From contig NZ_JACONZ010000001.1 in assembly GCF_014287275.1 (NCBI RefSeq), positions 372,001 through 436,000 on the forward strand: a stretch of 64,000 bases of DNA. Reading direction: 5' to 3'. This DNA is from Anaerofilum hominis. GTDB lineage: Bacteria > Bacillota > Clostridia > Oscillospirales > Ruminococcaceae. This document shows positions 19,196-27,447 of the stretch, piece by piece; the first letter of the stretch is position 1, and each line of letters starts with the position of its first letter. The position numbers were made by a program, and so were the translations under genes. Under the pieces are notes generated by a model. The model was given only the letters and a program-made list of their open reading frames with translations. It had not been told where the DNA came from and did no database searches.

Positions 19196-19202
19196 TCTGT
19201 TT

Positions 19203-19278
19203 TGGTGGACCCGAAGAGGATCGAACTCTCGACCTTACGGATGCGAACCGTACGCTCTCCCAGCTGAGCTACGGGCCC
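19203..19278 (-). tRNA. tRNA-Ala (anticodon CGC)
   Basis: A 76-base cloverleaf with encoded CCA. Acceptor GGGCCCG pairs with CGGGTCC and contains the G3:U70 wobble pair that marks alanine tRNAs. D-arm GCTC/GAGC, anticodon loop TTCGCAT (CGC) on a TACGG/CCGTA stem, T-arm GAGAG/CTCTT with TTCGATC. It has its own promoter and terminator. Confidence 0.96.
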
Positions 19279-19311
19279 ATTTACTGCCGCCCTCCCTGAG
19301 GGCGCTTTTAT

Positions 19312-19340
19312 ATTATAAGACATGATCTCGATTTATGCAA
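19312..19340 (-). promoter_or_regulatory. Promoter of tRNA-Ala
   Basis: Minus strand TTGCAT, 17 bases, TATAAT, ending 33 bases upstream of the tRNA 5' end. Confidence 0.75.
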
Positions 19341-19386
19341 GAGTAATTTTTTATTTTTTTTGATTTCATCCCGGACCGGCTTCGGA

Positions 19387-19416
19387 TTGCAATCCCGCCC
19401 GCGCGCGGGGTATAAT
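19387..19416 (+). promoter_or_regulatory. Promoter of nadE
   Basis: TTGCAA, 18 bases, TATAAT on the plus strand, 71 bases before the nadE start codon. Confidence 0.75.
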
Positions 19417-19487
19417 AGAGGCAGTTGATCTGTGTTTTGCCGCCCGGACCTGCCGGGCGCATTTTGATGGGCGGGAGGAACAAAAAA

Positions 19488-21398
19488 ATGAAAGACGGCT
19501 TCATCAAGGTCGCGGCTGCAAGCCCAAAGCTGCGGGTCGCTGACTGTGATCATAATCTCAGTGAGATCCTGAAAGCTGTGCGCCGCGCGGCCGATCTGGG
19601 GGTTCAGGTGCTGGTGCTGCCCGAACTTTGCCTGACCGGCTACACCTGCGGCGACCTCTTTTTTCAGGACACGTTGCTGGACGGGGCGCAGCGGGCGCTG
19701 GAGACGCTTGCGCGGGAGACCCGCGGGCTGGAGCTTCTGATCGTCGCCGGGCTGCCCTGGCGCCAGGACAGCAAGCTCTACAACTGCGCGGCCGTGCTCT
19801 GCCGCGGGCAGGTGCTGGGCCTCGTGCCCAAGGTCAACCTGCCCAACTACGGCGAATTTTATGAGCGCCGCCAGTTCACCCCCGCTTTTGAGGGGCTGCG
19901 CAGCACATGGGCCGCAGGTAGAGAGGTCCCCTTTGGCGCGGGGCTGCTGTTCCGCTGCCGCGAGCTGCCCGCCCTCTGCCTGGGAGTCGAGATCTGTGAG
20001 GACCTGTGGGTCCCCTCCCCTCCCTCGGTGCGGCTTGCCCTGGGCGGCGCGACCCTCATCGCCAACCCCTCGGCCAGCGACGAGACCACCGGCAAGGCGG
20101 CTTATCGCCGCACGCTGGTCTGTTCTCACTCTGCCCGGCTGCTGTGCGGCTATATCTACGCGGATGCGGGCGCGGGGGAATCCACCGGCGATATGGTCTT
20201 TGCCGGGCACAACCTGATCGCGGAAAACGGCGCGCTGCTTGCCGAAAGCCCGCTGTTCAGCGAGGGGGTCACGGTAAGCGAGATCGACGTGGCCCGCTTG
20301 ACCGGCGAGCGGGCGCGCGCCACCACCTTTGCCGCCGGGCGGGACGCCGGGCTGCAGACGGTGGAATTCAGCCTGACCCCGCGGGAAACGGCGCTCACCC
20401 GCCCCATCCCGCCGCGGCCCTTTGTGCCGGACGACCCCTCTGAGCGGGCGCGCCGCTGCGAGGAGATCTTTTCCATCCAGGCCGCCGGCCTGTGCAAGCG
20501 GGTCGAGCACACCGGCTGCGGCTCGCTGGTCATCGGCATCAGCGGCGGTCTGGACAGCTGCCTTGCCCTGCTGGTGGCCGTGCGCGCCCTTGACCGGCTG
20601 CACCGGCCCCGCACCGATCTCATCGCCGTGACCATGCCCTGTTTCGGCACCACCTCCCGCACCAAATCCAACGCTGAACTGCTCTGCAAGGCGTTAGGAG
20701 TCACGTTCAACACGGTGGACATCAGCGAGGCCGTGCGGGTGCATTTCCGGGATATCGGCCACAGCGAAGCGGAGCGCGACGTGGTGTATGAAAACGCCCA
20801 GGCGCGCGAGCGCACCCAGGTGCTGATGGACATCGCCAACGACATGAACGGCCTGGTCGTGGGCACCGGCGACCTGTCCGAGCTGGCGCTGGGATGGGCC
20901 ACCTACAACGGCGACCACATGTCGATGTACGGCGTCAACGCCGCGGTCCCCAAAACGCTGGTGCGCCATATGGTCGGCTATGCGGCCGACAGCGCCCGAG
21001 AAGCCGGGCTGCGGGAGGTACTGCTGGATATCCTGGACACCCCTGTCAGTCCCGAACTGCTGCCCGCCGACGGCGAGGATATCGCCCAGCGCACCGAGGA
21101 CATCGTCGGGCCTTACGACCTGCACGATTTTTATCTTTACTATGTGGTGCGGTTTGGTTTTTCGCCCCGCAAGATCTACCGCATGGCCCTGCTTGCCTTT
21201 GAGGAACAGTTCAGCGCCGAGGAGATCCTGAAATGGCTGAAAATCTTCTACCGCCGCTTTTTCTCCCAGCAGTTCAAGCGCAGCTGCCTGCCGGACGGCC
21301 CCAAGGTGGGCAGCGTCTCGCTCTCCCCGCGCGGGGACTGGCGCATGCCCAGCGACGCCTGCTCCGCCCTGTGGATAAAAGAACTGGAAGAACTTTGA
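19488..21398 (+). CDS. nadE: Glutamine-dependent NAD+ synthetase
   Basis: Last step of NAD synthesis: amidation of nicotinic acid adenine dinucleotide with ATP and glutamine. The 636-residue protein is the long, two-domain form. N-terminal nitrilase-type amidase (1-270): Glu in LVLPELCLTGYT, Lys in LVPKVNLPNYGEFYE, nucleophile Cys170 in GVEICEDLW. C-terminal synthetase: ATP-binding SGGLDS from residue 352, TMPCFGTTSRT, VGTGDLSELALGW. ATG 19488 is chosen because GGGAGGAA lies just upstream. Monocistronic; no folate or NAD-related neighbour on this strand. Confidence 0.96.
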   Translation: MKDGFIKVAAASPKLRVADCDHNLSEILKAVRRAADLGVQVLVLPELCLTGYTCGDLFFQDTLLDGAQRALETLARETRGLELLIVAGLPWRQDSKLYNCAAVLCRGQVLGLVPKVNLPNYGEFYERRQFTPAFEGLRSTWAAGREVPFGAGLLFRCRELPALCLGVEICEDLWVPSPPSVRLALGGATLIANPSASDETTGKAAYRRTLVCSHSARLLCGYIYADAGAGESTGDMVFAGHNLIAENGALLAESPLFSEGVTVSEIDVARLTGERARATTFAAGRDAGLQTVEFSLTPRETALTRPIPPRPFVPDDPSERARRCEEIFSIQAAGLCKRVEHTGCGSLVIGISGGLDSCLALLVAVRALDRLHRPRTDLIAVTMPCFGTTSRTKSNAELLCKALGVTFNTVDISEAVRVHFRDIGHSEAERDVVYENAQARERTQVLMDIANDMNGLVVGTGDLSELALGWATYNGDHMSMYGVNAAVPKTLVRHMVGYAADSAREAGLREVLLDILDTPVSPELLPADGEDIAQRTEDIVGPYDLHDFYLYYVVRFGFSPRKIYRMALLAFEEQFSAEEILKWLKIFYRRFFSQQFKRSCLPDGPKVGSVSLSPRGDWRMPSDACSALWIKELEEL

Positions 21399-22287
21399 GC
21401 GCAGCCCCGCAGCCGGGCCGGAGCGCCCCGCCGGAACCTGCCGCTTTCGCCTTTCTGCCGGCCTCTGGGCCGGATGGGACACTGCGCACTCAACAGCCAG
21501 TCCCCGGGGAAGCGGCGGAGCCTAGAGAAAGGCCGGAAAGCGCCTGAGGCCGGAAAATCCCCCTGAAAGCAACACACTTTCTTACCCCTGCGCCGCCCGT
21601 CCCGAGGCCCGCAAGCCGGCGCCCGCTTTGCCCCTCTCTGCTGCGATAAGGACATTGCGTGTCTCCTGTTTTGCCCGCACCTGTGCAGAGGCTCTTTGGG
21701 TCGCCCCGGCTGGCCGGGCAAGTCTTGCCGCTCAAGATAAACTCAAGATAAAAAAGAAAAAGGCATACCTTCGGATATGCTTTTTTATTGCGATCGGCCG
21801 CGGCCTGAACGCAGTCCGCATGCTGCTAAAAAAGGACTTACATCTTCTCTTGACTTCTTATGAGAAAGCTCACAAAGCCGCATAAAATCAGACTTTCTTT
21901 CGAACTGAGGTTCAAACTCTTAACCCTCTTTACCAGACATTGGGACAAGTTGGGCACCACAGTCTTTCTTTTCAGCCGATACACATGGATCACTTAAAGC
22001 GTATTTCGGGAGTGGTGGTATAAAGTTACGGCTGCGATTTTGTTGTTCCCCAAAACAGGCCCATATGCTCCATTTCAGGACATCAAAATGTCCACACTTA
22101 AACCACAAGCAAGTGCCCCTTTGCCTTAGCTCCTGAAAGAAGCGCAGCCGCCCTGTCAGGGCGTTCATAGAGGATCGGGGATATTCCCAACAAGCTGTTT
22201 GAGTGATGTGTGTACGCTCAAACACTGCTCGCCTCTATTGAATCGCCCATATTTGTATCTGCGCATTATATCAATAAGACCTGTTCA
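21399..22287. other. Intergenic region entering the AT-richer segment
   Basis: The first half is GC-rich without features. CTCAAGATAAA occurs twice in tandem at 21731-21751, followed by a hairpin terminator. From about 21780 composition becomes AT-richer. A minus-strand frame of 101 codons at 21920-22225 has no recognised domain and no ribosome site; a second frame overlaps its end (about 21840-21960), the pattern expected from a conserved non-coding or decayed sequence. No gene is called. Confidence 0.4.
21758..21787. terminator. Bidirectional-looking terminator
   Basis: GCATACC pairs with GG(A)TATGC around TTC, flanked by A-rich sequence on the left and T6 on the right. It is about 360 bases past the nadE stop. 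Confidence 0.55.
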
Positions 22288-22983
22288 TTAACATCTGTAA
22301 AACTTCTTTTTTGTTCTGATGTATTCTTTCCATTTACAGCAATCATTTAAATGAAGCATTACATCCCGAGTGGGCGGCATAAGCAAAAGACCCGCGACAT
22401 CTTTTTTACCCCAAAAATCCAGCAGCCATTTTGAATTTTCCTGCTGTGTAACTCCTCCTGCCCAAAGTATGATATCTAAATCAGCCAAGCGGACTTTTCT
22501 CTTGAGATCAACTGCGTTTAAGGCATTGACAATTTCTCTTGTCCTCCGCCCGACGGCGTTTCTGTAATGATGCAATTCACCAATATTGATATCTCTGCTT
22601 AACTCCATGATTTCATCATCAGAGAGGGCATTACCGGTGTCAGTAATCGCAATATTCAGCCGCTCTTTCCACTCTTGATTAAATATCTGTTCTTTTTGGG
22701 CGACCAATATATTCATTGTCAAATCTTCAAGTCTTGCGATGTGCCATAAAACCCACGCTATTGTTTCATCTTTGCTTGTCGGCATAATAGCATATTCGTT
22801 CCTATCCAAATCGCACAATAGATCATCGACTTCGTTTTTTTCTGTATTCGAAACGTTGGAAAGATGCAGCTTCGCATGAATTTCTAAAAACAGAGCCTTT
22901 GACCGTTCCAACTGTGCCGCTTTTCGGATCATATGATTTAATTCTTTGTGCTGTTCACTCAATCCATTTCCAAAATACTTCAT
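22288..22983 (-). CDS. DinB-like four-helix-bundle protein
   Basis: A 231-residue protein that fits the DinB/DUF664-like helical fold: the segment TIAWVLWHIARLEDLTMNI (about 90-108) carries the typical first metal-binding His region, and an LHHYRNAVG segment follows near 155. Members are often thiol-dependent or metal-binding enzymes of unknown substrate. Codon use and local base composition are clearly AT-richer than flanking genes, suggesting acquisition by transfer. ATG at 22983 has GGGAAGAAC upstream and a good promoter 70 bases further. The function beyond the fold is not known. Confidence 0.7.
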   Translation of the reverse strand: MKYFGNGLSEQHKELNHMIRKAAQLERSKALFLEIHAKLHLSNVSNTEKNEVDDLLCDLDRNEYAIMPTSKDETIAWVLWHIARLEDLTMNILVAQKEQIFNQEWKERLNIAITDTGNALSDDEIMELSRDINIGELHHYRNAVGRRTREIVNALNAVDLKRKVRLADLDIILWAGGVTQQENSKWLLDFWGKKDVAGLLLMPPTRDVMLHLNDCCKWKEYIRTKKKFYRC

Positions 22984-23053
22984 ATATGTTCTTCCCGTTT
23001 GCTAAAGGGCACCTTTTTCGCCTAATGTGCATTAACCCTTTGCCATTTGTTTC

Positions 23054-23082
23054 ATTCTACGATTTCAATCCAATTCTGTCAA
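23054..23082 (-). promoter_or_regulatory. Promoter of the DinB-like gene
   Basis: Minus strand TTGACA, 17 bases, TAGAAT, about 70 bases upstream of the start codon. Confidence 0.65.
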
Positions 23083-23294
23083 AGCGAGGTATATCGCCTT
23101 AGGGCTTCTTACAAACTTTTATTTTATTGGGGCTCCAAGCAGGGCACCATTTTGCGCTTTCATATAGGTTCATTTTATCAAAAGTCCAATAACCATACCT
23201 TTTTTCAGCTTGTAAAGAAACCGTAACCAGATGGAATGGCTTATCTCAATGGCCCTGCCCTCGCTGTTTGCGCGGCAACCGGGCGTATGGCCAA

Positions 23295-23320
23295 AAAAAA
23301 TAGCCTTACGGCTATTTTTT
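23295..23320. terminator. Terminator, AAATAGCC-TTAC-GGCTATTT type
   Basis: Eleven-base arms around a TTAC loop with A-run on the left and T6 on the right. The stem and right flank (GGCTATTTTTTAT then CCGCAATA) match the element duplicated at 62.5 kb. Confidence 0.7.
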
Positions 23321-23368
23321 ATTCCCTGATCCCGCAATACTTCCGCCCCGCCTGAGAAGCCTTATCCC

Positions 23369-23394
23369 AAAAACCCGGCCTTTCACGGCCGGGC
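23369..23394 (-). terminator. Terminator of a minus-strand transcript
   Basis: CCCGGCC pairs with GGCCGGG around a 6-base loop, with TTTTT following on the minus strand. It is ~375 bases past the folT stop, so it more likely ends the short transcript starting near 23462. Confidence 0.6.
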
Positions 23395-23462
23395 AAACAC
23401 TCTTTGACGCGGCTCCGACGCGCCCCTCCGGCCTCGTCCGTTTTTTCTTAAAGCTGCGACAT
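23374..23462 (-). ncRNA. Candidate small RNA (~95 nt)
   Basis: Inferred only from a promoter (TTGCTC, 16 bases, TATAAT; 23468-23495, minus) followed after ~75 bases by a clean terminator (23369-23394), with no open frame or ribosome site between. No RNA family was recognised. Confidence 0.35.
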
Positions 23463-23467
23463 CTACT

Positions 23468-23495
23468 ATTATAACAGCGGACATTTGGGGAGCAA
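23468..23495 (-). promoter_or_regulatory. Orphan promoter
   Basis: Minus strand TTGCTC, 16 bases, TATAAT. It points away from folT and has no coding gene downstream. Confidence 0.45.
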
Positions 23496-23767
23496 GCAAC
23501 TGATCTTAACATGCGGGAAATCTTCTGGGGACCCGCAGGCCCCGGAGGCGCGGGCTTCTCCGCGGCCATTTTTTTCAGGATGGGGGCGGCGGGTACGGAT
23601 ACGCGCAGGCGCCGCCACGCCGTTCTCGCTCTGTCCCGCAGCGCAGGGTCCGCGGACGGGGCCGCACCTGCCGGCAAATTTTTGACAGCCCCGTCGGGCG
23701 GGCGCCGCACGCCTGTTCCGGCAGGGCGCCACACAGGGGGCAAAATGCGAAAAAACCGCTCAGCACT

Positions 23768-24376
23768 TCACCACAGCTTTACGCCGTCCTGTTTCGGGGT
23801 AAGGGCCGCGCGGGCGGTCACGGGCAGGATCGCCTTGAAAAACAGAAACAGCAGCACCGCTTCCAGCGGCCACATACCGATATTTTTGATCAGGCTTTTG
23901 GCCAGATAATAGTAGTAGCCCTTGCCGTAGAGGATCGCGCTCCACAGCGCGCCCAGCCCCACGTTGATGCCCAGATTGACTACCAGCTTGGCCAGCAGCA
24001 CCCGCAGGCCGCTGATCCTTGCCCTGTAAAAAAACAGGCCGTAAAAGAAAGACCCCAGCATGCTGGTGAGCACGTACCCGGGGAAAAACGCCCCTGTGGG
24101 ATGAACGATAAACCCCAGGATATCGGTACAGAAGCCGGAGACCAGCCCCAGCAGAGGGCCATAAATGGCACTGCCCAGGCCATTGATGAAAAAGCCGAAA
24201 AAGATGTGCAGGTTATCCCCCAGCGGGATGGGAAACAGCCCCACCACCACCCGCAGCGCCACAAACAGCGCGGTCAGGGTCAGCATGCGCACCTTTTTGG
24301 CCTCCGCTGCGGCGCTGCGCCAGTAAGCGGCCGAAAACGGGGACAAAAAGACCAGATCATTTCTTGTTTCGGACAT
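23768..24376 (-). CDS. folT: Folate ECF transporter S component
   Basis: A 202-residue membrane protein with about six hydrophobic segments. It is the substrate-binding (S) subunit of an energy-coupling factor transporter. The segment LTLTALFVALRVVVGLFPIP and the later GPLLGLVSGFCTDILGFI match FolT/ECF S components. The general ECF module (two ATPases and the T subunit) is not in the window and is usually encoded elsewhere. The start (ATG 24376) is set by AAGGAGGGTG 9 bases upstream; the longer frame runs through a riboswitch. The THF riboswitch upstream independently supports folate as substrate. Confidence 0.92.
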   Translation of the reverse strand: MSETRNDLVFLSPFSAAYWRSAAAEAKKVRMLTLTALFVALRVVVGLFPIPLGDNLHIFFGFFINGLGSAIYGPLLGLVSGFCTDILGFIVHPTGAFFPGYVLTSMLGSFFYGLFFYRARISGLRVLLAKLVVNLGINVGLGALWSAILYGKGYYYYLAKSLIKNIGMWPLEAVLLFLFFKAILPVTARAALTPKQDGVKLW

Positions 24377-24476
24377 AAAAAAACACCCTCCTTTTGTGCA
24401 TCGGTTTGTACCAACGCACCCGGCGGGATGCTCTTCTCGGGCCGCAGGGTCCTGCGGCGGCCTTCGTTTTTTGGTA

Positions 24477-24612
24477 CAGCGGGATGCGAGAACTGCACCG
24501 CGGGGGATGCGGATAGGACCGTTCCCCTTTCGTCCCGCCGGCAACTCCCCGTCCGGCGGGCACTGGCGGCCGGGAGATCTCCCGGCCTGACGCGCAGTTC
24601 CCTACTCTGTGT
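24477..24612 (-). promoter_or_regulatory. Tetrahydrofolate (THF) riboswitch upstream of folT
   Basis: On the minus strand the conserved parts appear in order: AGAGTAG (24608-24602), GGAACTGCGCGTCAGG, an extended hairpin GGCCGGGAG/CTCCCGGCC, a second long hairpin region, then GTGCAGTTCTC and GCATCC (24488-24483) closed by CTGT pairing with the initial ACAG. GGAACTGC pairs with GCAGTTCT as P2. This matches the THF class I consensus (GAGAGUAG...GCGU...GCAUCCGCU). It is longer than usual because of an enlarged helix. Downstream, GTACCAA/TTGGTAC and GCCGCAGG/CCTGCGGC stems lie before the ribosome site and may form the expression platform. Confidence 0.88.
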
Positions 24613-24640
24613 GATGGGCCAGCGGCCCCTGAACGTCACG

Positions 24641-24669
24641 ATTATAGCACGACCGCAGCCGTTTGTCCA
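24641..24669 (-). promoter_or_regulatory. Promoter of folT
   Basis: Minus strand TGGACA, 17 bases, TATAAT; transcription would start about 20 bases upstream of the riboswitch. Confidence 0.75.
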
Positions 24670-24764
24670 CTGGTTTCCGCGCACCGCCGCCCGGCATGCT
24701 CTGCGCGGGGCGGCCGCGTGGTTTTTCGGGGTGCGGACACAGCCCCCTTTTTCCCTTTTTTCTG

Positions 24765-24793
24765 TTGACAGGGCGACGCAAAAGGCATATACT
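24765..24793 (+). promoter_or_regulatory. Promoter of the ROK regulator / MFS operon
   Basis: TTGACA, 17 bases, TATACT. Just downstream, AACTTTTGA (24802) and AACTTATTGA (24814) form 12-base-spaced direct repeats, with ACTTTC at 24791 and GAAAGT at 24823 as outer inverted arms: a plausible autoregulatory operator. Confidence 0.72.
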
Positions 24794-24848
24794 TTCGAAG
24801 TAACTTTTGATAAAACTTATTGAAAGTGAGTTGTTTTTTGTGCTATCC

Positions 24849-25901
24849 ATGAATTTTCACAATACGCGGCAGCTGAAAAAGCTGAATACCGAGCAGGTGC
24901 GCGCAGCGCTGCGGGCCTGCGGCACCGCCACCAAAGCCTGGATCTCCCATCTCACCTCGCTGAGCATCGCCACCTGCGGCACCATCCTGGACGAGATGGT
25001 CGCGACCGGGGAAGCGTTTGAGTCTGAGCCCGCCCCCTCCGACGGGGGGCGTCCGGCGCGGCGCTTTACCTACAACCCGGATTTTCAGCTGATCTTTGCG
25101 CTGGTGATCGAGCACAGCGGCCCGCGGCTGCGCTGTCTCAGCCGGGTGGTGAACGCTGTGGGCGACGTCAAAGAAGAGCGCTCCGGCGCGCCCGAGGGCG
25201 CCATCACTTATGAGCTGCTGCGCACGATGGCGGAGCAGGCCGCGCACCGTTACCCAGCGATCCGGGCGGTGGGGATCGGCCTGCCCTGCGTCGTCCAGAA
25301 TGGCGTTGTTGAGGGGGGCGTACTGCCCGCACTGGAAAATCTCCCGCTGGGCAAAAAGCTGGCGGAGGATCTGGGGCTGGAGGTGCTGGTGGACAACGAC
25401 ATGCTTTTTACCACCTACGGCTTTTATGCCCGCCAGGAGGGCAACTGCGGCGACACCGTGGCAGTGCTTTACTTCCCCAAAAACTCCTGTCCCGGCAGCG
25501 GGGCGGTGGTGGATGGGCAGCTGCTGCGCGGGGCCACCAATTTTGCGGGTGAGGTCTCATTTTTGCCGGTGGGGCTCACCTGCAGCGAGCAGACGGCGCT
25601 GTTCAGCGGAGGCGACCGGGCAAAGCAGATCCCGGTGATCGCCCGCATGGCGGAGTGCGTCATCGCCCTGCTGAACCCCTCTACCCTGGCGGTGTGCGGA
25701 GATGCCATCCAGCCTGAAATGCTGGGGGAAGTCCGTGTGCTCTGCGCCGGACAGATCCCCGAAAAACATCTGCCCCGGATAGAATATCTGGACGATGTGG
25801 AAAGCTGTTACCTGTCCGGCGTGGTATCCATCACGATGGAAAGCCTGCGCTACCGGCTGCAGAGCGACCCGGCAAAATCAGAATATCGGAGGTTTTTATG
25901 A
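24849..25901 (+). CDS. ROK-family transcriptional regulator (NagC/XylR type)
   Basis: A 350-residue protein. N-terminal winged helix (about 1-65: NTRQLKKLNTEQVRAALR, then a recognition helix region ISHLTSLSIATCGTILDEMV) fused to a ROK sugar-kinase-like domain. The ROK signature is seen as VLVDNDMLFTTYGFY and GSGAVVDGQLLRGATNFAGEVSFLP; the zinc-binding CxCGxxGC cluster of many ROK proteins is replaced, so effector handling may differ. Likely binds a sugar or sugar phosphate and controls the adjacent transporter, whose ATG overlaps its stop (ATGA). ATG 24849 is preferred over the upstream TTG at 24807, which lies within the operator region. Confidence 0.9.
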   Translation: MNFHNTRQLKKLNTEQVRAALRACGTATKAWISHLTSLSIATCGTILDEMVATGEAFESEPAPSDGGRPARRFTYNPDFQLIFALVIEHSGPRLRCLSRVVNAVGDVKEERSGAPEGAITYELLRTMAEQAAHRYPAIRAVGIGLPCVVQNGVVEGGVLPALENLPLGKKLAEDLGLEVLVDNDMLFTTYGFYARQEGNCGDTVAVLYFPKNSCPGSGAVVDGQLLRGATNFAGEVSFLPVGLTCSEQTALFSGGDRAKQIPVIARMAECVIALLNPSTLAVCGDAIQPEMLGEVRVLCAGQIPEKHLPRIEYLDDVESCYLSGVVSITMESLRYRLQSDPAKSEYRRFL

Positions 25902-27094
25902 CGGCCGTCAATTACAGACCGACCCTGAGGGCCTGTTATTTGGGCTATGTGACCCAAGCCGTGGTCAACAACCTCGCACCGCTGCTGTTCGTCCTGTTCC
26001 AGACGGATTTCTCCATCCCGCTGGAGAAGATCGGGCAGCTGATCCTGCTCAATTTCGGCACGCAGCTGCTGGTGGACCTGGCCTCGGTCAAGCTGGTGGA
26101 CCGGCTGGGCTATCGCTTTTGCGCCTGCGCGGCGCATCTTGTCAGCGCGGCGGGACTGGCGCTGCTGGGGGTATTGCCCCGCCTGCTGCCGGACCCCTAT
26201 CTGGGCCTTGTGATCCCTGTAATGGTCTGCGCGGTGGGCGGCGGCCTGATCGAGGTGCTTATCAGCCCCATCGTAGAGGCCCTGCCCGGCGACGCCAAGG
26301 CCAGCGCCATGAGCCTGCTGCACGCCTTTTACTGCTGGGGACAGGTGCTGGTGGTGCTGCTGAGCACGCTGTTCCTGCGCGTGTGGCCCGCCTGCTGGCC
26401 GCTGCTGACGGCGCTTTGGGGCTTGCTGCCGTTTTACAACTTTTTCCGCTTTCTGAAAGTGCCGCTGGCCCCGGTCATCGCCGGCGGCACAGCCATGTCC
26501 CTGCGGGAGCTCTTTTCCCGCCGCGTGTTCTGGCTGGCTTTGCTGATGATGATGTGTGCGGGCTCCAGCGAGCTGGCGATGAGCCAGTGGAGCAGCCTCT
26601 TTGCCGAGCGGGGTCTGGGCGTTCCCAAAATGCTGGGCGACCTGTTGGGCCCGTGCCTGTTCGCGCTGCTGATGGGGGCCGGGCGGACGCTTTACGGCAT
26701 TTTCGGCGAGCGGCTGCCGCTGAAAAAGCTGATGGCCGCCAGCAGCCTCTTCTGTGTGTGCTGTTACTTGGTCACCGTCTTTGCACCTCACCCGGTCGTC
26801 TCTTTGCTGGGATGCGCGGCCTGCGGCCTTTCGGTCAGTCTGCTCTGGCCGGGGACTTTCAGCCTGTCTTCCGCAGCGCTGCCGCTGGGCGGCACCGCGA
26901 TGTTCAGCCTGCTCGCCCTAGCCGGCGATCTGGGCGGCGCGGTGGGCCCCTGGCTGGCCGGTCTGGTCTCGGGCCGTTTTGCCGCCGCCGGGGCCGAGCA
27001 GGCGGGCCTGCGCGGCGGCCTGCTTGCGGTGACGGTCTTCCCGCTTCTCATGCTGGCCGGCGTACTGGTCTTTCACCGGGAACAAAAGCAGTGA
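25898..27094 (+). CDS. MFS transporter, probably for a sugar
   Basis: A 398-residue, mostly hydrophobic protein with about 12 membrane segments and the two-half MFS architecture. The first half contains LVDRLGYRF in the position of the loop 2-3 signature. Translationally coupled to the ROK regulator (4-base overlap, GGAGG ribosome site), which suggests a sugar or sugar-derivative substrate; this is inferred from context. The C-terminus is short and basic (HREQKQ). Confidence 0.88.
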   Translation: MTAVNYRPTLRACYLGYVTQAVVNNLAPLLFVLFQTDFSIPLEKIGQLILLNFGTQLLVDLASVKLVDRLGYRFCACAAHLVSAAGLALLGVLPRLLPDPYLGLVIPVMVCAVGGGLIEVLISPIVEALPGDAKASAMSLLHAFYCWGQVLVVLLSTLFLRVWPACWPLLTALWGLLPFYNFFRFLKVPLAPVIAGGTAMSLRELFSRRVFWLALLMMMCAGSSELAMSQWSSLFAERGLGVPKMLGDLLGPCLFALLMGAGRTLYGIFGERLPLKKLMAASSLFCVCCYLVTVFAPHPVVSLLGCAACGLSVSLLWPGTFSLSSAALPLGGTAMFSLLALAGDLGGAVGPWLAGLVSGRFAAAGAEQAGLRGGLLAVTVFPLLMLAGVLVFHREQKQ

Positions 27095-27406
27095 ACCCGC
27101 CGGCGCCGCCGTATTGGGAGCCGAGAGCCCGCCGCGCCCCGCGCTGTTTTTCTCACGGGGCGGGTCCTGTCTTTTTCCCACAGTGGCCTCGCGGAAAAGT
27201 ATCGCGACCGTCTTTTGCGCTTTTGCCGCGCCGGGCCTGCACGCCGCGCGGCTTCCTTTCTGCGCGCACCGCTTTTTTTGCGGCGGGACCCAGCCCCCGT
27301 GGCACAGACAGTCGAAAGGTCCAAAACGTCTCCTGCGCGCCCGGCGGCAGCCGCCGGGCGTCTGCAAGCTTTAAAACCGGGCTTTTTTATTTTTTGACCG
27401 ATGCAG

Positions 27407-27447
27407 AAAGAGAGGACGTCCCCCACTGGGGAGTGTCCTCTCTTTTT
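27407..27447 (+). terminator. Terminator downstream of the MFS gene
   Basis: AAAGAGAGGAC pairs with GTCCTCTCTTT around a GC-rich loop and is followed by TTTTT-type sequence. It lies ~310 bases past the MFS stop. Confidence 0.65.

Larger units (their letters stand above)
18726..19202. other. Intergenic region, kinase operon to tRNA-Ala
   Basis: Contains the kinase operon leader, its promoter and terminator-like hairpin, and at the right the terminator of tRNA-Ala. Between about 18960 and 19150 nothing recognisable is seen. Confidence 0.5.
22984..23767. other. Intergenic region with terminators and a candidate small RNA
   Basis: Left part: leader and promoter of the DinB-like gene. 23083-23290 holds nothing recognisable. 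23268-23330 carries an element resembling the duplicated one at 62.5 kb. 23369-23495 holds a promoter-terminator pair on the minus strand. 23500-23767 is GC-rich, without features. Confidence 0.45.

Noticed and set aside
19308..20603. 431-codon minus-strand frame over nadE
   Set aside because: Shadow of NAD synthetase, no start signal.
21920..22225. 101-codon minus-strand frame in the AT-richer insert
   Set aside because: No ribosome site, no domain, Cys/Trp-rich atypical composition, and an overlapping alternative frame; kept only as an unexplained stretch.
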